Shown here in pieces: positions 14,973-21,463 of a DNA stretch of 32,252 bases. Position 1 is the stretch's first letter; every line of letters starts with the position of its first letter. The notes under the pieces were generated by a model, which worked only from the letters and a program-made list of their open reading frames with translations, was not told the origin of the DNA and ran no database searches. The position numbers were made by a program, and so were the translations under genes. Origin of the DNA: Streptomyces sp. MUM 203J (lineage in GTDB: Bacteria > Actinomycetota > Actinomycetes > Streptomycetales > Streptomycetaceae); contig NZ_JADWYO010000069.1 in assembly GCF_022414595.1 (NCBI RefSeq), positions 1 to 32,252 of the forward strand. The letters run 5' to 3'.

Positions 14973-16358
14973 ATGAGCGGACAGAGCACACACACCGGCG
15001 GGCGGTGGATCCAGGAGTGGGATCCCGAGAACACGACCTTCTGGAAGGAGAAGGGTGAGCGGATCGCCAACCGCAACCTCCTCTTCTCCGTGATCTCCGA
15101 GCACATCGGCTTCTCCATCTGGTCCCTCTGGTCCGTGATGGTGATGTTCATGGGACCGGAGTACGGGATCGACCCGGCCGGGAAGTTCTTCCTGATCGCC
15201 TCGGCATCCCTGGTCGGCGCGGTCATCCGCGTCCCGTACACGTTCGCCGTCGCCCGGTTCGGCGGCCGTAACTGGACCGTCATGAGCGCGGCTCTGCTGC
15301 TCGTGCCGTCCTGCCTCGCGTTCGCGGTGATGGAGCCCGGCACGTCGTACACCACCTTCCTCGTCGTGGCGCTGCTGACCGGTGTCGGAGGCGGCAACTT
15401 CGCCTCCTCCATGACCAACATCAACTCCTTCTTCCCGCTCCACAAGAAGGGCTGGGCGCTCGGCCTGAACGCGGGCGGCGGCAACATCGGCGTCGCGGTC
15501 GTCCAGCTCGTGGGCCTCGCGGTCATCGGCACCGTCGGCGCCGGCCACCCGAAGGTGCTGATCGGCATCTACATCCCGCTGATCGTCGCCGCCGCGCTGT
15601 GCGCCGTGCGGTACATGGACAACCTGGCACCGGTGAAGAACGACACCGGCGCCGCCAAGGACGCGGCCCGCGACCCGCACACCTGGATCATGTCCTTCCT
15701 CTACATCGGCACGTTCGGGTCCTTCATCGGCTACAGCTTCGCCTTCGGCCTCGTCCTCCAGACCCAGTTCGGCCGGACCCCGCTGCAGGCCGCGTCGCTG
15801 ACCTTCATCGGCCCGGCGCTCGGCTCGCTGATCCGCCCGGTCGGCGGCTCCCTGGCCGACCGGTACGGCGGCGCCCGCATCACCCTGGCAACGTTCGCCG
15901 CCATGGCCGCCGCGACCGGAGTCGTCGTCTACGCCTCCGTCACCGAGTCGCTGTCCGTCTTCCTGGTCGGCTTCATCGCCCTGTTCATCCTGACCGGGCT
16001 CGGCAACGGATCCACCTACAAGATGATTCCGGCGATCTTCAAGGCGAAGGCGGAGGCCCAGGGTCTGACGGGCGAGACCGCCGACACGTACGGGCGGCGC
16101 CTCTCCGGCGCCTCCATGGGGCTGATCGGCGCGGTCGGCGCGCTCGGCGGGCTCGGCATCAACCTGGTCTTCCGCCAGTCCTTCATGACGGCGGGCACGG
16201 GCACGTCCGCCTTCGTCACCTTCCTGCTCTTCTACGGAGTGTGCATGGCCGTGACCTGGGCGGTATACCTTCGCCGCCCGTCCGCGGCCCCGGCCGGGGC
16301 CGCGGACGGTACGGCGGAAGCCCCGGCGCAGCGCCCACTCACCTACTCCGGGGTGTGA
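14973..16358 (+). CDS. narK: Nitrate/nitrite transporter (NarK family)
   Basis: A 461-residue MFS protein of the nitrate/nitrite porter family with about 12 transmembrane segments. The first nitrate signature is visible as GGGNF (139-143) followed by ASSMTNINSFFP and GWALGLNAGGGNIG; the second as LSGASMGLIGAVGALGGLGINLVF near residues 375-398. It imports nitrate and/or exchanges nitrite across the cytoplasmic membrane. A strong GGAGG (14962-14966) lies six bases before the ATG. The upstream GlnR-like dyad and the downstream nnaR regulator tie it to assimilation under nitrogen limitation. No truncation seen. Confidence 0.94.
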   Translation: MSGQSTHTGGRWIQEWDPENTTFWKEKGERIANRNLLFSVISEHIGFSIWSLWSVMVMFMGPEYGIDPAGKFFLIASASLVGAVIRVPYTFAVARFGGRNWTVMSAALLLVPSCLAFAVMEPGTSYTTFLVVALLTGVGGGNFASSMTNINSFFPLHKKGWALGLNAGGGNIGVAVVQLVGLAVIGTVGAGHPKVLIGIYIPLIVAAALCAVRYMDNLAPVKNDTGAAKDAARDPHTWIMSFLYIGTFGSFIGYSFAFGLVLQTQFGRTPLQAASLTFIGPALGSLIRPVGGSLADRYGGARITLATFAAMAAATGVVVYASVTESLSVFLVGFIALFILTGLGNGSTYKMIPAIFKAKAEAQGLTGETADTYGRRLSGASMGLIGAVGALGGLGINLVFRQSFMTAGTGTSAFVTFLLFYGVCMAVTWAVYLRRPSAAPAGAADGTAEAPAQRPLTYSGV

Positions 16359-16395
16359 TCCACCGTGGTCGGCGGCGTCACCCGGGACGGGCACC

Positions 16396-16411
16396 GTAAC
16401 GACGGGGAAAC
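16396..16411 (+). promoter_or_regulatory. GlnR-like box before nnaR
   Basis: GTAAC-GACGGG-GAAAC matches the GlnR box gTnAC-n6-GaAAC at every defined position. It lies 46 bases before the nnaR ATG. nnaR has been described as a GlnR target in S. coelicolor, which agrees. Confidence 0.75.
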
Positions 16412-16420
16412 GTGGGCGAA

Positions 16421-16452
16421 CCGAGCCTGTCACGCACACTTGTCAGGCTCGG
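16421..16452. promoter_or_regulatory. 9-bp inverted repeat upstream of nnaR
   Basis: CCGAGCCTG (16421-16429) and CAGGCTCGG (16444-16452) are perfect complements across a 14-base spacer, ending five bases before the nnaR ATG. CAGGCT (16444-16449) could itself be the -10. The dyad may be an operator, for example for autoregulation, or a leader hairpin. Confidence 0.45.
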
Positions 16453-16457
16453 GCACC

Positions 16458-17660
16458 ATGGACCAGCAGCAGGAGCCGCGCCTCCCCGAGGCGGAACGGC
16501 ATGATCACAGCCGGGTACGCGGCGAGGCGGCGCGGCAGGAGCACGGGCCGCTCGCGGGCTTCACCGTCGGCGTCACCGCGGCCCGCCGCGCGGACGAGCT
16601 GACCGCCCTGCTCCAGCGCCGGGGCGCGGCGGTCCTGCACGCCCCCGCGCTGCGGATCGTGCCGCTCGCGGACGACGCCGAACTGCTCGACGCCACCAAG
16701 GAGCTGATCGCCCGGCCACCGGAGATCGCGGTCGCCACGACCGCGATCGGCTTCCGCGGCTGGGTGGCCGCGGCGGAGGGCTGGGGGTACGGCGAGGCGC
16801 TCGTCGAGTGCCTGCGAGGGGTACGGCTCCTGGCACGCGGCCCCAAGGTGAAGGGCGCCGTGCGTGCGGCGGGCCTGACGGAGGAGTGGTCCCCGGCGAC
16901 GGAGTCCATGGCGGAGGTGCTGGACCGGCTGCTCACGCAGGGGGTCGCCGGACAGCGCATCGCCCTCCAGCTGCACGGAGAGCCGCTGCCTGGGTTCGTG
17001 GAGGCGCTCAACGACGCGGGCGCGGACGTGGTGGTCGTGCCCGTGTACCGGTGGATGCCCCCGGAGGAGCCGGGCCCGCTGGACCGGCTGCTGGACGCGG
17101 TGGTGGCCCGGTCCCTGGACGCGCTGACCTTCACGAGCGCGCCCGCCGCGGCGTCGCTGCTGACGCGGGCGGAGGAGCGGGGGCTGCTGGGCGAGGTGCT
17201 GGTGGCGCTGCGGCACGACGTGCTGCCCGTGTGCGTGGGACCCGTCACGGCGGTGCCGCTGCAGTCCCGGGGCGTCGACACCGTGCAGCCGACCCGGTTC
17301 CGGCTGGGCCCGCTGGTCCAGCTCCTGTGCCAGGAACTGCCGGGGCGGGCGCGTGCCCTGCCGGTGGCGGGGCGACGGGTCGAGATCCGGGGCCATGCGG
17401 TGCTGGTGGACGGCGAGTTGCGGCCCGTACCGCCTGCGGGGATGTCCCTGCTGCGGTCTCTGGCGGTGCGGCCCGGTTGGGTCGTGTCGCGGGCGGAGCT
17501 GTTGCGGGCGCTGCCGGGGTCGGGGCGGGACGAGCACGCCGTGGAGACCGCGATGGCCCGCCTCAGGTCCGCTCTGGGGGCGCCGAAGCTGATCCAGACA
17601 GTCGTCAAGCGGGGGTACCGTCTGGCGCTCGATCCGACGGCCGAGCCGACCGGGGCGTAG
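16458..17660 (+). CDS. nnaR: NnaR: uroporphyrinogen-III synthase-like transcriptional regulator
   Basis: A 400-residue fusion. Residues about 35-285 form a HemD (uroporphyrinogen-III synthase) fold, beginning LAGFTVGVTAARRADELTAL. Residues about 300-395 form an OmpR/PhoB-type winged helix DNA-binding domain, ending in the typical VKRGYRLALDP wing. The combination identifies NnaR, described in S. coelicolor (SCO2958) as a GlnR-controlled regulator that works with GlnR on nitrate/nitrite assimilation genes. ATG 16458 is chosen as the first start after the GlnR box and inverted repeat; an in-frame GTG further up would run through the operator. It lies 99 bases after narK, and a strong terminator follows. 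Whether the HemD part retains catalysis is unclear. Confidence 0.92.
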   Translation: MDQQQEPRLPEAERHDHSRVRGEAARQEHGPLAGFTVGVTAARRADELTALLQRRGAAVLHAPALRIVPLADDAELLDATKELIARPPEIAVATTAIGFRGWVAAAEGWGYGEALVECLRGVRLLARGPKVKGAVRAAGLTEEWSPATESMAEVLDRLLTQGVAGQRIALQLHGEPLPGFVEALNDAGADVVVVPVYRWMPPEEPGPLDRLLDAVVARSLDALTFTSAPAAASLLTRAEERGLLGEVLVALRHDVLPVCVGPVTAVPLQSRGVDTVQPTRFRLGPLVQLLCQELPGRARALPVAGRRVEIRGHAVLVDGELRPVPPAGMSLLRSLAVRPGWVVSRAELLRALPGSGRDEHAVETAMARLRSALGAPKLIQTVVKRGYRLALDPTAEPTGA

Positions 17661-17745
17661 GGGCGCGGGACCGGGTGCCCGCGGCGGGCCCGTGCCCGGT
17701 CCCGTCCCGACGGTGTGACGGAGTCACCACGTGGCGGAACCGCGG

Positions 17746-17790
17746 CAGGGGCCCGGGACGGGCCGGAACACAGCCCGTCCCGGGCCCCTG
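17746..17790 (+). terminator. Terminator after nnaR
   Basis: A perfect 18-bp stem (CAGGGGCCCGGGACGGGC and its complement) with a 9-base loop. Just upstream, GTGAC-GGA-GTCAC at 17715-17727 is a small extra dyad. Confidence 0.85.
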
Positions 17791-17849
17791 TGAGAGGTCC
17801 GAGGGGGAACGGCGAAGCCGCGACAACGCCGCCGGCGCACGCCGCCGCG

Positions 17850-17855
17850 TACCGT
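17850..17855 (+). promoter_or_regulatory. Candidate -10 of leaderless acetyltransferase gene
   Basis: TACCGT ends seven bases before the ATG at 17863 with no Shine-Dalgarno between them, consistent with a leaderless transcript. The -35 is not recognisable. Confidence 0.4.
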
Positions 17856-17862
17856 GCCGCAC

Positions 17863-18459
17863 ATGACCAGTGACGACCCGTACGTCATCCGCCCCGCCGA
17901 CCCCTCGCGCGACGCCCCCGCGCTGGCCGCCGCCCTGGCCCGCAACCGTGCCGCCATGCGGCCCTTCGAGCCGCACCGCGCCGACGCGTACTACACGGCC
18001 GAGGGGCAGGCCGAGCGGCTTTCCGCACCCGGCTGTTTCATGTGGCTGGTCCTGGAGGGAGGCCGGGTCGTGGGATCGGCCACCCTGTCCGGCATCGTGC
18101 TGGGGGCCTTCCGCAGTTGCTCCCTCGGGTACTGGACCGACGAGGAGCACCGGGGCCGGGGGCTCGCCCCGCGGATGGTGGAGGCGGCCTGCCGGGGCGC
18201 CCGGGACGGGCTGGGCCTGCACCGGGTGCAGGCCGGAACGCTGCTCGGCAACACCGCGTCGCAGCGGGTCCTGGAGAAGTGCGGCTTCGAACCGATCGGT
18301 GTCGCACCCCGGTACCTCGGCATCGACGGAGCCTGGCGGGACCACCGCCTGTTCCAGCGGATCCTGCACGACGATCCCCCCAAGTCCTCGACTTGGCCCG
18401 AACAGGGGCCCCATCGCGGTGACCGGGGTTCCGGTGACCGGCCGGGGCGGGCACCCTGA
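17863..18459 (+). CDS. GNAT-family acetyltransferase (RimJ/RimL-like)
   Basis: A 198-residue GNAT protein. The fold runs over about residues 8-168, with the acetyl-CoA loop HRGRGLAP at about 98-105, and the C-terminal NTASQRVLEKCGFEPIGV motif typical of RimJ/RimL-type N-acetyltransferases. The last 30 residues are a hydrophilic Pro/Gly/Arg-rich tail not part of the domain. The ATG at 17863 was preferred to the GTG at 17854, which lies in the likely promoter. Substrate unknown: ribosomal protein N-termini or small-molecule amines are both possible for this family. It stands alone between the nnaR terminator and a regulator gene. Confidence 0.88.
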   Translation: MTSDDPYVIRPADPSRDAPALAAALARNRAAMRPFEPHRADAYYTAEGQAERLSAPGCFMWLVLEGGRVVGSATLSGIVLGAFRSCSLGYWTDEEHRGRGLAPRMVEAACRGARDGLGLHRVQAGTLLGNTASQRVLEKCGFEPIGVAPRYLGIDGAWRDHRLFQRILHDDPPKSSTWPEQGPHRGDRGSGDRPGRAP

Positions 18460-18504
18460 GGGACGGTCGGCATCCGGCGGTGACCCCGAGGCGGTGACGC
18501 GCAC

Positions 18505-19101
18505 ATGGGCAGCGGGCGGCGGTTCGAGGCCGGGCGGTGGTGTCTGGACCTGATGGCGGAGCACCCGGTCAGCCCGGGGAGGCTCGCCCACTGGCTCACC
18601 ACCGGCGGGCTCGTCCCTCCCGGGACGCCGCTGCCCGGGGTGGACGACCGGTGGGTGGAGCGGTTCGCCGAACTCCGCGACCACATCGAGGTCCTGGTCC
18701 GCGCACAGCTCGCCGCCCGCCCGCCCGACGCCGCGTCACTCCGGCGCCTGAACGTCCTGGCGGCCGTGGCCGCGCCGCCCGCGCCCCGCGCCGTACCGGG
18801 CGACGACGGCTCTCTCGTGCGTGAGTTGGCGGCTCCGCCCGAGTGTGCCGCGCTCCTCGCCGCTCTCGCGCGGGACGCGGTGGAGCTGCTCACCGACCCG
18901 GCGGCCAGGGCGCGGCTGCGGCAGTGCGAGGGGGAGCGCTGCCACCGCGTCTATCTGGACGTCTCCCGTGGTGGGCGCCGCCGTTGGTGCTCCAGCGAAC
19001 TGTGCGGGAACCGGGTGCGGGTAGCCCGCCACCGGGCCCGTGCCGCCGGCTCTCCCACACCCCTTCTCGTATCCGTGGAAGAAAATTTCGAGAACCGTTG
19101 A
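18505..19101 (+). CDS. CGNR zinc-finger regulator (ABATE domain)
   Basis: A 198-residue protein. Residues about 5-125 correspond to the ABATE (putative stress-induced regulator) domain, and residues about 138-182 to a CGNR zinc finger with C139, C144, C159 and C164 spacing, ending in the signature CGNRVRVARHR. Such proteins are predicted DNA-binding regulators, frequent in actinobacteria. GAGGCGGTG lies upstream of ATG 18505. It ends where a possible promoter for the sigma factor gene begins (TTGAGA at 19098-19103). No target can be inferred; proximity to the ECF sigma pair may be coincidental. Confidence 0.85.
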   Translation: MGSGRRFEAGRWCLDLMAEHPVSPGRLAHWLTTGGLVPPGTPLPGVDDRWVERFAELRDHIEVLVRAQLAARPPDAASLRRLNVLAAVAAPPAPRAVPGDDGSLVRELAAPPECAALLAALARDAVELLTDPAARARLRQCEGERCHRVYLDVSRGGRRRWCSSELCGNRVRVARHRARAAGSPTPLLVSVEENFENR

Positions 19102-19178
19102 GAAGCCGAGCCGTCCGCTCCGTAGAGAAGGGGGCAAGGAGTCAAGGAGTCGGACAGGGTCTCGACCGGGAGGTTCGG

Positions 19179-19775
19179 GTGCGCAAGGATGCCGCCGTGG
19201 CCGATGACCGTCGGGCGACGCGCCGAGCCCGGCACCGCGCGGAGACGACACCGCCCGTCAACCATCCTGTCCCTGACGAGGAGTTGATGCGGTCCCTCTA
19301 CCGTGAACACGCCGGACCGCTGCTCGCCTATGTACTGCGCCTCGTCGCCGGCGACCGCCAGCGCGCCGAGGACGTCGTACAGGAGACGCTCATCCGTGCC
19401 TGGAAGAATGCCGGACAGCTCAATCGCGCGACCGGCTCTGTCCGCCCCTGGCTGGTGACGGTCGCCCGGCGTATCGTCATCGACGGCCACCGCAGTCGGC
19501 AGGCCCGGCCGCAGGAGGTCGACCCGTCGCCGCTGGAGGTCATGCCCGCGGAGGACGAGATCGACAAGGCGCTGTGGTTGATGACGCTGTCTGATGCCCT
19601 GGACGATTTGACCCCGGCTCACCGGGAAGTTCTGATCGAGACGTACTTCAAGGGGCGTACGGTCAACGAGGCGGCCAAGACACTGGGGATACCCAGTGGG
19701 ACCGTCCGGTCCCGGGTGTTCTACGCCCTGCGCTCGATGAAGCTGGCTCTGGAGGAGAGGGGGGTATCGGCATGA
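19179..19775 (+). CDS. sigU: ECF RNA polymerase sigma factor, probably SigU
   Basis: A 198-residue ECF sigma factor. Region 2 spans about 33-102 (YREHAGPLLAYVLRLV, then the -10-recognising RAEDVVQETLIRAWKN), and region 4 about 130-190 (ALDDLTPAHREVLIETYFKG, then the helix-turn-helix AAKTLGIPSGTVRSRVF). GTG 19179 is preferred because GGGAGG (19168-19173) is five bases upstream; a second GTG at 19197 preceded by AAGGA would remove six residues. The stop overlaps the anti-sigma ATG by four bases, so translation is coupled. Its position between nnaR and the helicase matches S. coelicolor sigU (SCO2954), whose activity was linked to secreted proteins and a block of aerial development; the symbol rests on synteny and recall. 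Confidence 0.88.
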   Translation: MRKDAAVADDRRATRRARHRAETTPPVNHPVPDEELMRSLYREHAGPLLAYVLRLVAGDRQRAEDVVQETLIRAWKNAGQLNRATGSVRPWLVTVARRIVIDGHRSRQARPQEVDPSPLEVMPAEDEIDKALWLMTLSDALDDLTPAHREVLIETYFKGRTVNEAAKTLGIPSGTVRSRVFYALRSMKLALEERGVSA

Positions 19776-20590
19776 CGACGCCGCCCGGGTACGGCGAGGG
19801 GTACGCCCAGGGCTACGACGCGACGCCGACGCCGCACGACGCCGTCGGCGCCTACGTCCTCGGGGTGCTCGACCCCGCGGACGCGAGCGCCTTCGAGGCG
19901 CATCTGGCCGGCTGCGGGCAGTGCGCGGCGCGGCTGGACGAGCTGTCCGGGATGGAGCCGATGCTCGCCCGGCTGGCGGAGGCCGGACCCCCGCTCGAAC
20001 GCCCCGTCCCGGCGCCGGTTCCCCCGCCGGCCGCCGAGCCGCCCGGGCTGGACCGGCTCCTCAAGGAGGTGACGGTCACGCACGCGCGGCGGCGCAGGAG
20101 GGCCCGCTACATGCTGGCGGCGGCCGTCGCGATGATCATCGCGGGTCCGGCGGTGGCGGTGGCGACCATGTCCGGCGGCTCCGACGCCCGGTCCAACCAG
20201 GCGGGGGAGCCCCTCCCGCCCAGCCCGGCCGAGAACGCCTTCCGCGGGATGACGGACAAGCTGACGGCGACCGACGGCACGACCAAGGTGAGCGCGGCGG
20301 TCGGCTTGGAGAAGAAGTCCTGGGGCACGGACGCGGTGCTGGAGCTGAAGAACGTCAAGGGTCCGCTGAAGTGCAACCTGGTCGCCGTCTCCAAGACGGG
20401 CGAGGAGGAGGTCGTCACCTCCTGGGCGGTACCGGCCTGGGGCTACGGCATCGAGGACAGCACCAACGAGATGGCGAAGAAGCCCCTGTACGTCCATGGG
20501 GGTGCGGCGATGGACCGCAACGACATCGACCACTTCGAGGTCCGCACCTTCGACGGCGACCGCCTGGTCCGGCTGCCCGCGAACGCGTAG
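19772..20590 (+). CDS. rsuA: Transmembrane zinc-finger anti-sigma factor, probably RsuA
   Basis: A 272-residue anti-sigma factor. The N-terminus carries a ZAS-type zinc-binding motif: H22 with H44-x3-C48-x2-C51 (HLAGCGQC). A Pro-rich linker (about 71-92) precedes a single transmembrane helix (about 113-133) and an extracytoplasmic domain of about 139 residues with a single cysteine (KCNLVAV). It should hold the upstream ECF sigma at the membrane until released. The ATG overlaps the sigma TGA (ATGA), with a GGAGAGGGGGG-like site upstream. Convergent decayed genes follow at its 3' side. The role is secure; the name follows S. coelicolor SCO2953. Confidence 0.88.
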   Translation: MTTPPGYGEGYAQGYDATPTPHDAVGAYVLGVLDPADASAFEAHLAGCGQCAARLDELSGMEPMLARLAEAGPPLERPVPAPVPPPAAEPPGLDRLLKEVTVTHARRRRRARYMLAAAVAMIIAGPAVAVATMSGGSDARSNQAGEPLPPSPAENAFRGMTDKLTATDGTTKVSAAVGLEKKSWGTDAVLELKNVKGPLKCNLVAVSKTGEEEVVTSWAVPAWGYGIEDSTNEMAKKPLYVHGGAAMDRNDIDHFEVRTFDGDRLVRLPANA

Positions 20591-20619
20591 CCGCCGACTG
20601 GGGCCGGGGCGTCCCCGGA

Positions 20620-21040
20620 GGCCGGGGACCTTCCCGACGCTGCGCTCGCTGACGTCCGGCAGGAAGCGGGCCATGGTGACGAAGCCGCTGTCATCGTGCA
20701 GGACGATCATGCCCGTGGTGTGCTGCCGTCGCGCAGCTCATCGGATCGAGCGGGCTCGCCGCGCCCGCGGCACCGTCTCCGCGAGGCCGTACTGCGCGGC
20801 GGCCCCGGCCCGGTCCCACGGCCCCTTCGGCAGCGGCACGTCCGGGTAGTGGAGGCCGGAGAACGTCTCGCCCATGGCCTCGTACTCGGCCGTGCTGCGG
20901 ACGGCGCGGCGGAACTCGGCCCGCTGGGGCGCGCAGGACCCGATCGCGCGGAGCGTGGTGGTCTCCGGCCACGCGTCCCTCAGCTGCTCCTCCCGCGGCA
21001 GGCGCCACAGGGCGGAGGAGTCCGGGAGGCAGTGGATCAC
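20620..21040 (-). pseudogene. Frameshifted VapC-like PIN toxin
   Basis: From GTG 21040 the minus strand reads VIHCLPDSSALWRL, then ETTTLRAIGSCAPQRAEFRR, then YEAMGETFSGLHYPDVPLPKG and WDRAGAAAQYGLAET, matching a PIN-domain toxin with its first Asp and second Glu. Near 20755-20775 similarity jumps frame to LDPMSCATAAHHG, and at 20711-20714 it jumps again to MIVLHDDSGFVTMARFLPDVSER, holding the last acidic residue. The second break is explained by one extra G in what should read CACGGCATG. Two frameshifts and the absence of a natural stop make this inactive unless the breaks are assembly errors. It converges on the anti-sigma gene; the exact end is uncertain. Confidence 0.65.
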
Positions 21041-21311
21041 GCGGCGTCCCGGCGTCCCGGCGCCCCTGCCGGTCCTCCCGGCCCTGCGGGTCCTGCCCTT
21101 CTCCCTCGTCCCCGGCCCGGTGGCGCCGCCGGGCCTCGCAGTCCCACTGCTGAGCGGCCTGGCAGTGCCCGGCCACCAGCGCGGCCCGCTCGTGTCGCTC
21201 GGCGTACTCCCGCAGCGCCGCGTCGACCACGGCCCTCTCGGGCCCGCGGCAGGCCACGCGCATCGCCTTCTCCAGCGTGTCGTCATCGAGGCCGATCGCC
21301 GCCACACTCAA
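21041..21311 (-). pseudogene. Degraded VapB-like antitoxin
   Basis: TTG 21311 follows a strong GGGAGG (five bases away) and opens a frame reading VAAIGLDDDTLEKAMR, then AALREYAERHERAALVAGH and AAQQWDCEARRRH. This resembles VapB antitoxins with an N-terminal DNA-binding region and a C-terminal toxin-binding WDYE-like motif. The frame does not stop before the toxin but runs on through it. In the third frame a TGA overlaps the toxin GTG (GTGA), the normal coupling of such pairs, so a frameshift within the Gly/Arg-rich 3' part probably removed the true end. I therefore treat it as a broken partner of the adjacent toxin remnant. Confidence 0.55.
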
Positions 21312-21399
21312 GCCCGCCTCCCTTGTGCACGACCAACGCCCGGCATGAACAAAGCCGGGTGCCTGCCGGGGCGGTCCCGTGTTCCGGGCGGCGCCCCGA

Positions 21400-21428
21400 C
21401 TGACACACGGCGGATCGTGGCGTACGCT
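21400..21428 (+). promoter_or_regulatory. Promoter of the HelD-type gene
   Basis: CTGACA (21400-21405), a 17-base spacer and TACGCT (21423-21428) make a good HrdB-type promoter. Transcription from about 21435 leaves a 29-base leader with AGAAGGGGG (21451-21459) before the GTG at 21464. Confidence 0.6.
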
Positions 21429-21463
21429 CGACGGCTGCCCAGTGCACGTCAGAAGGGGGCCCC

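Noticed and set aside
21300..21463. Rifamycin-associated element upstream of the HelD-type gene
   Set aside because: I saw no inverted repeat resembling that element; only an ordinary promoter is visible.
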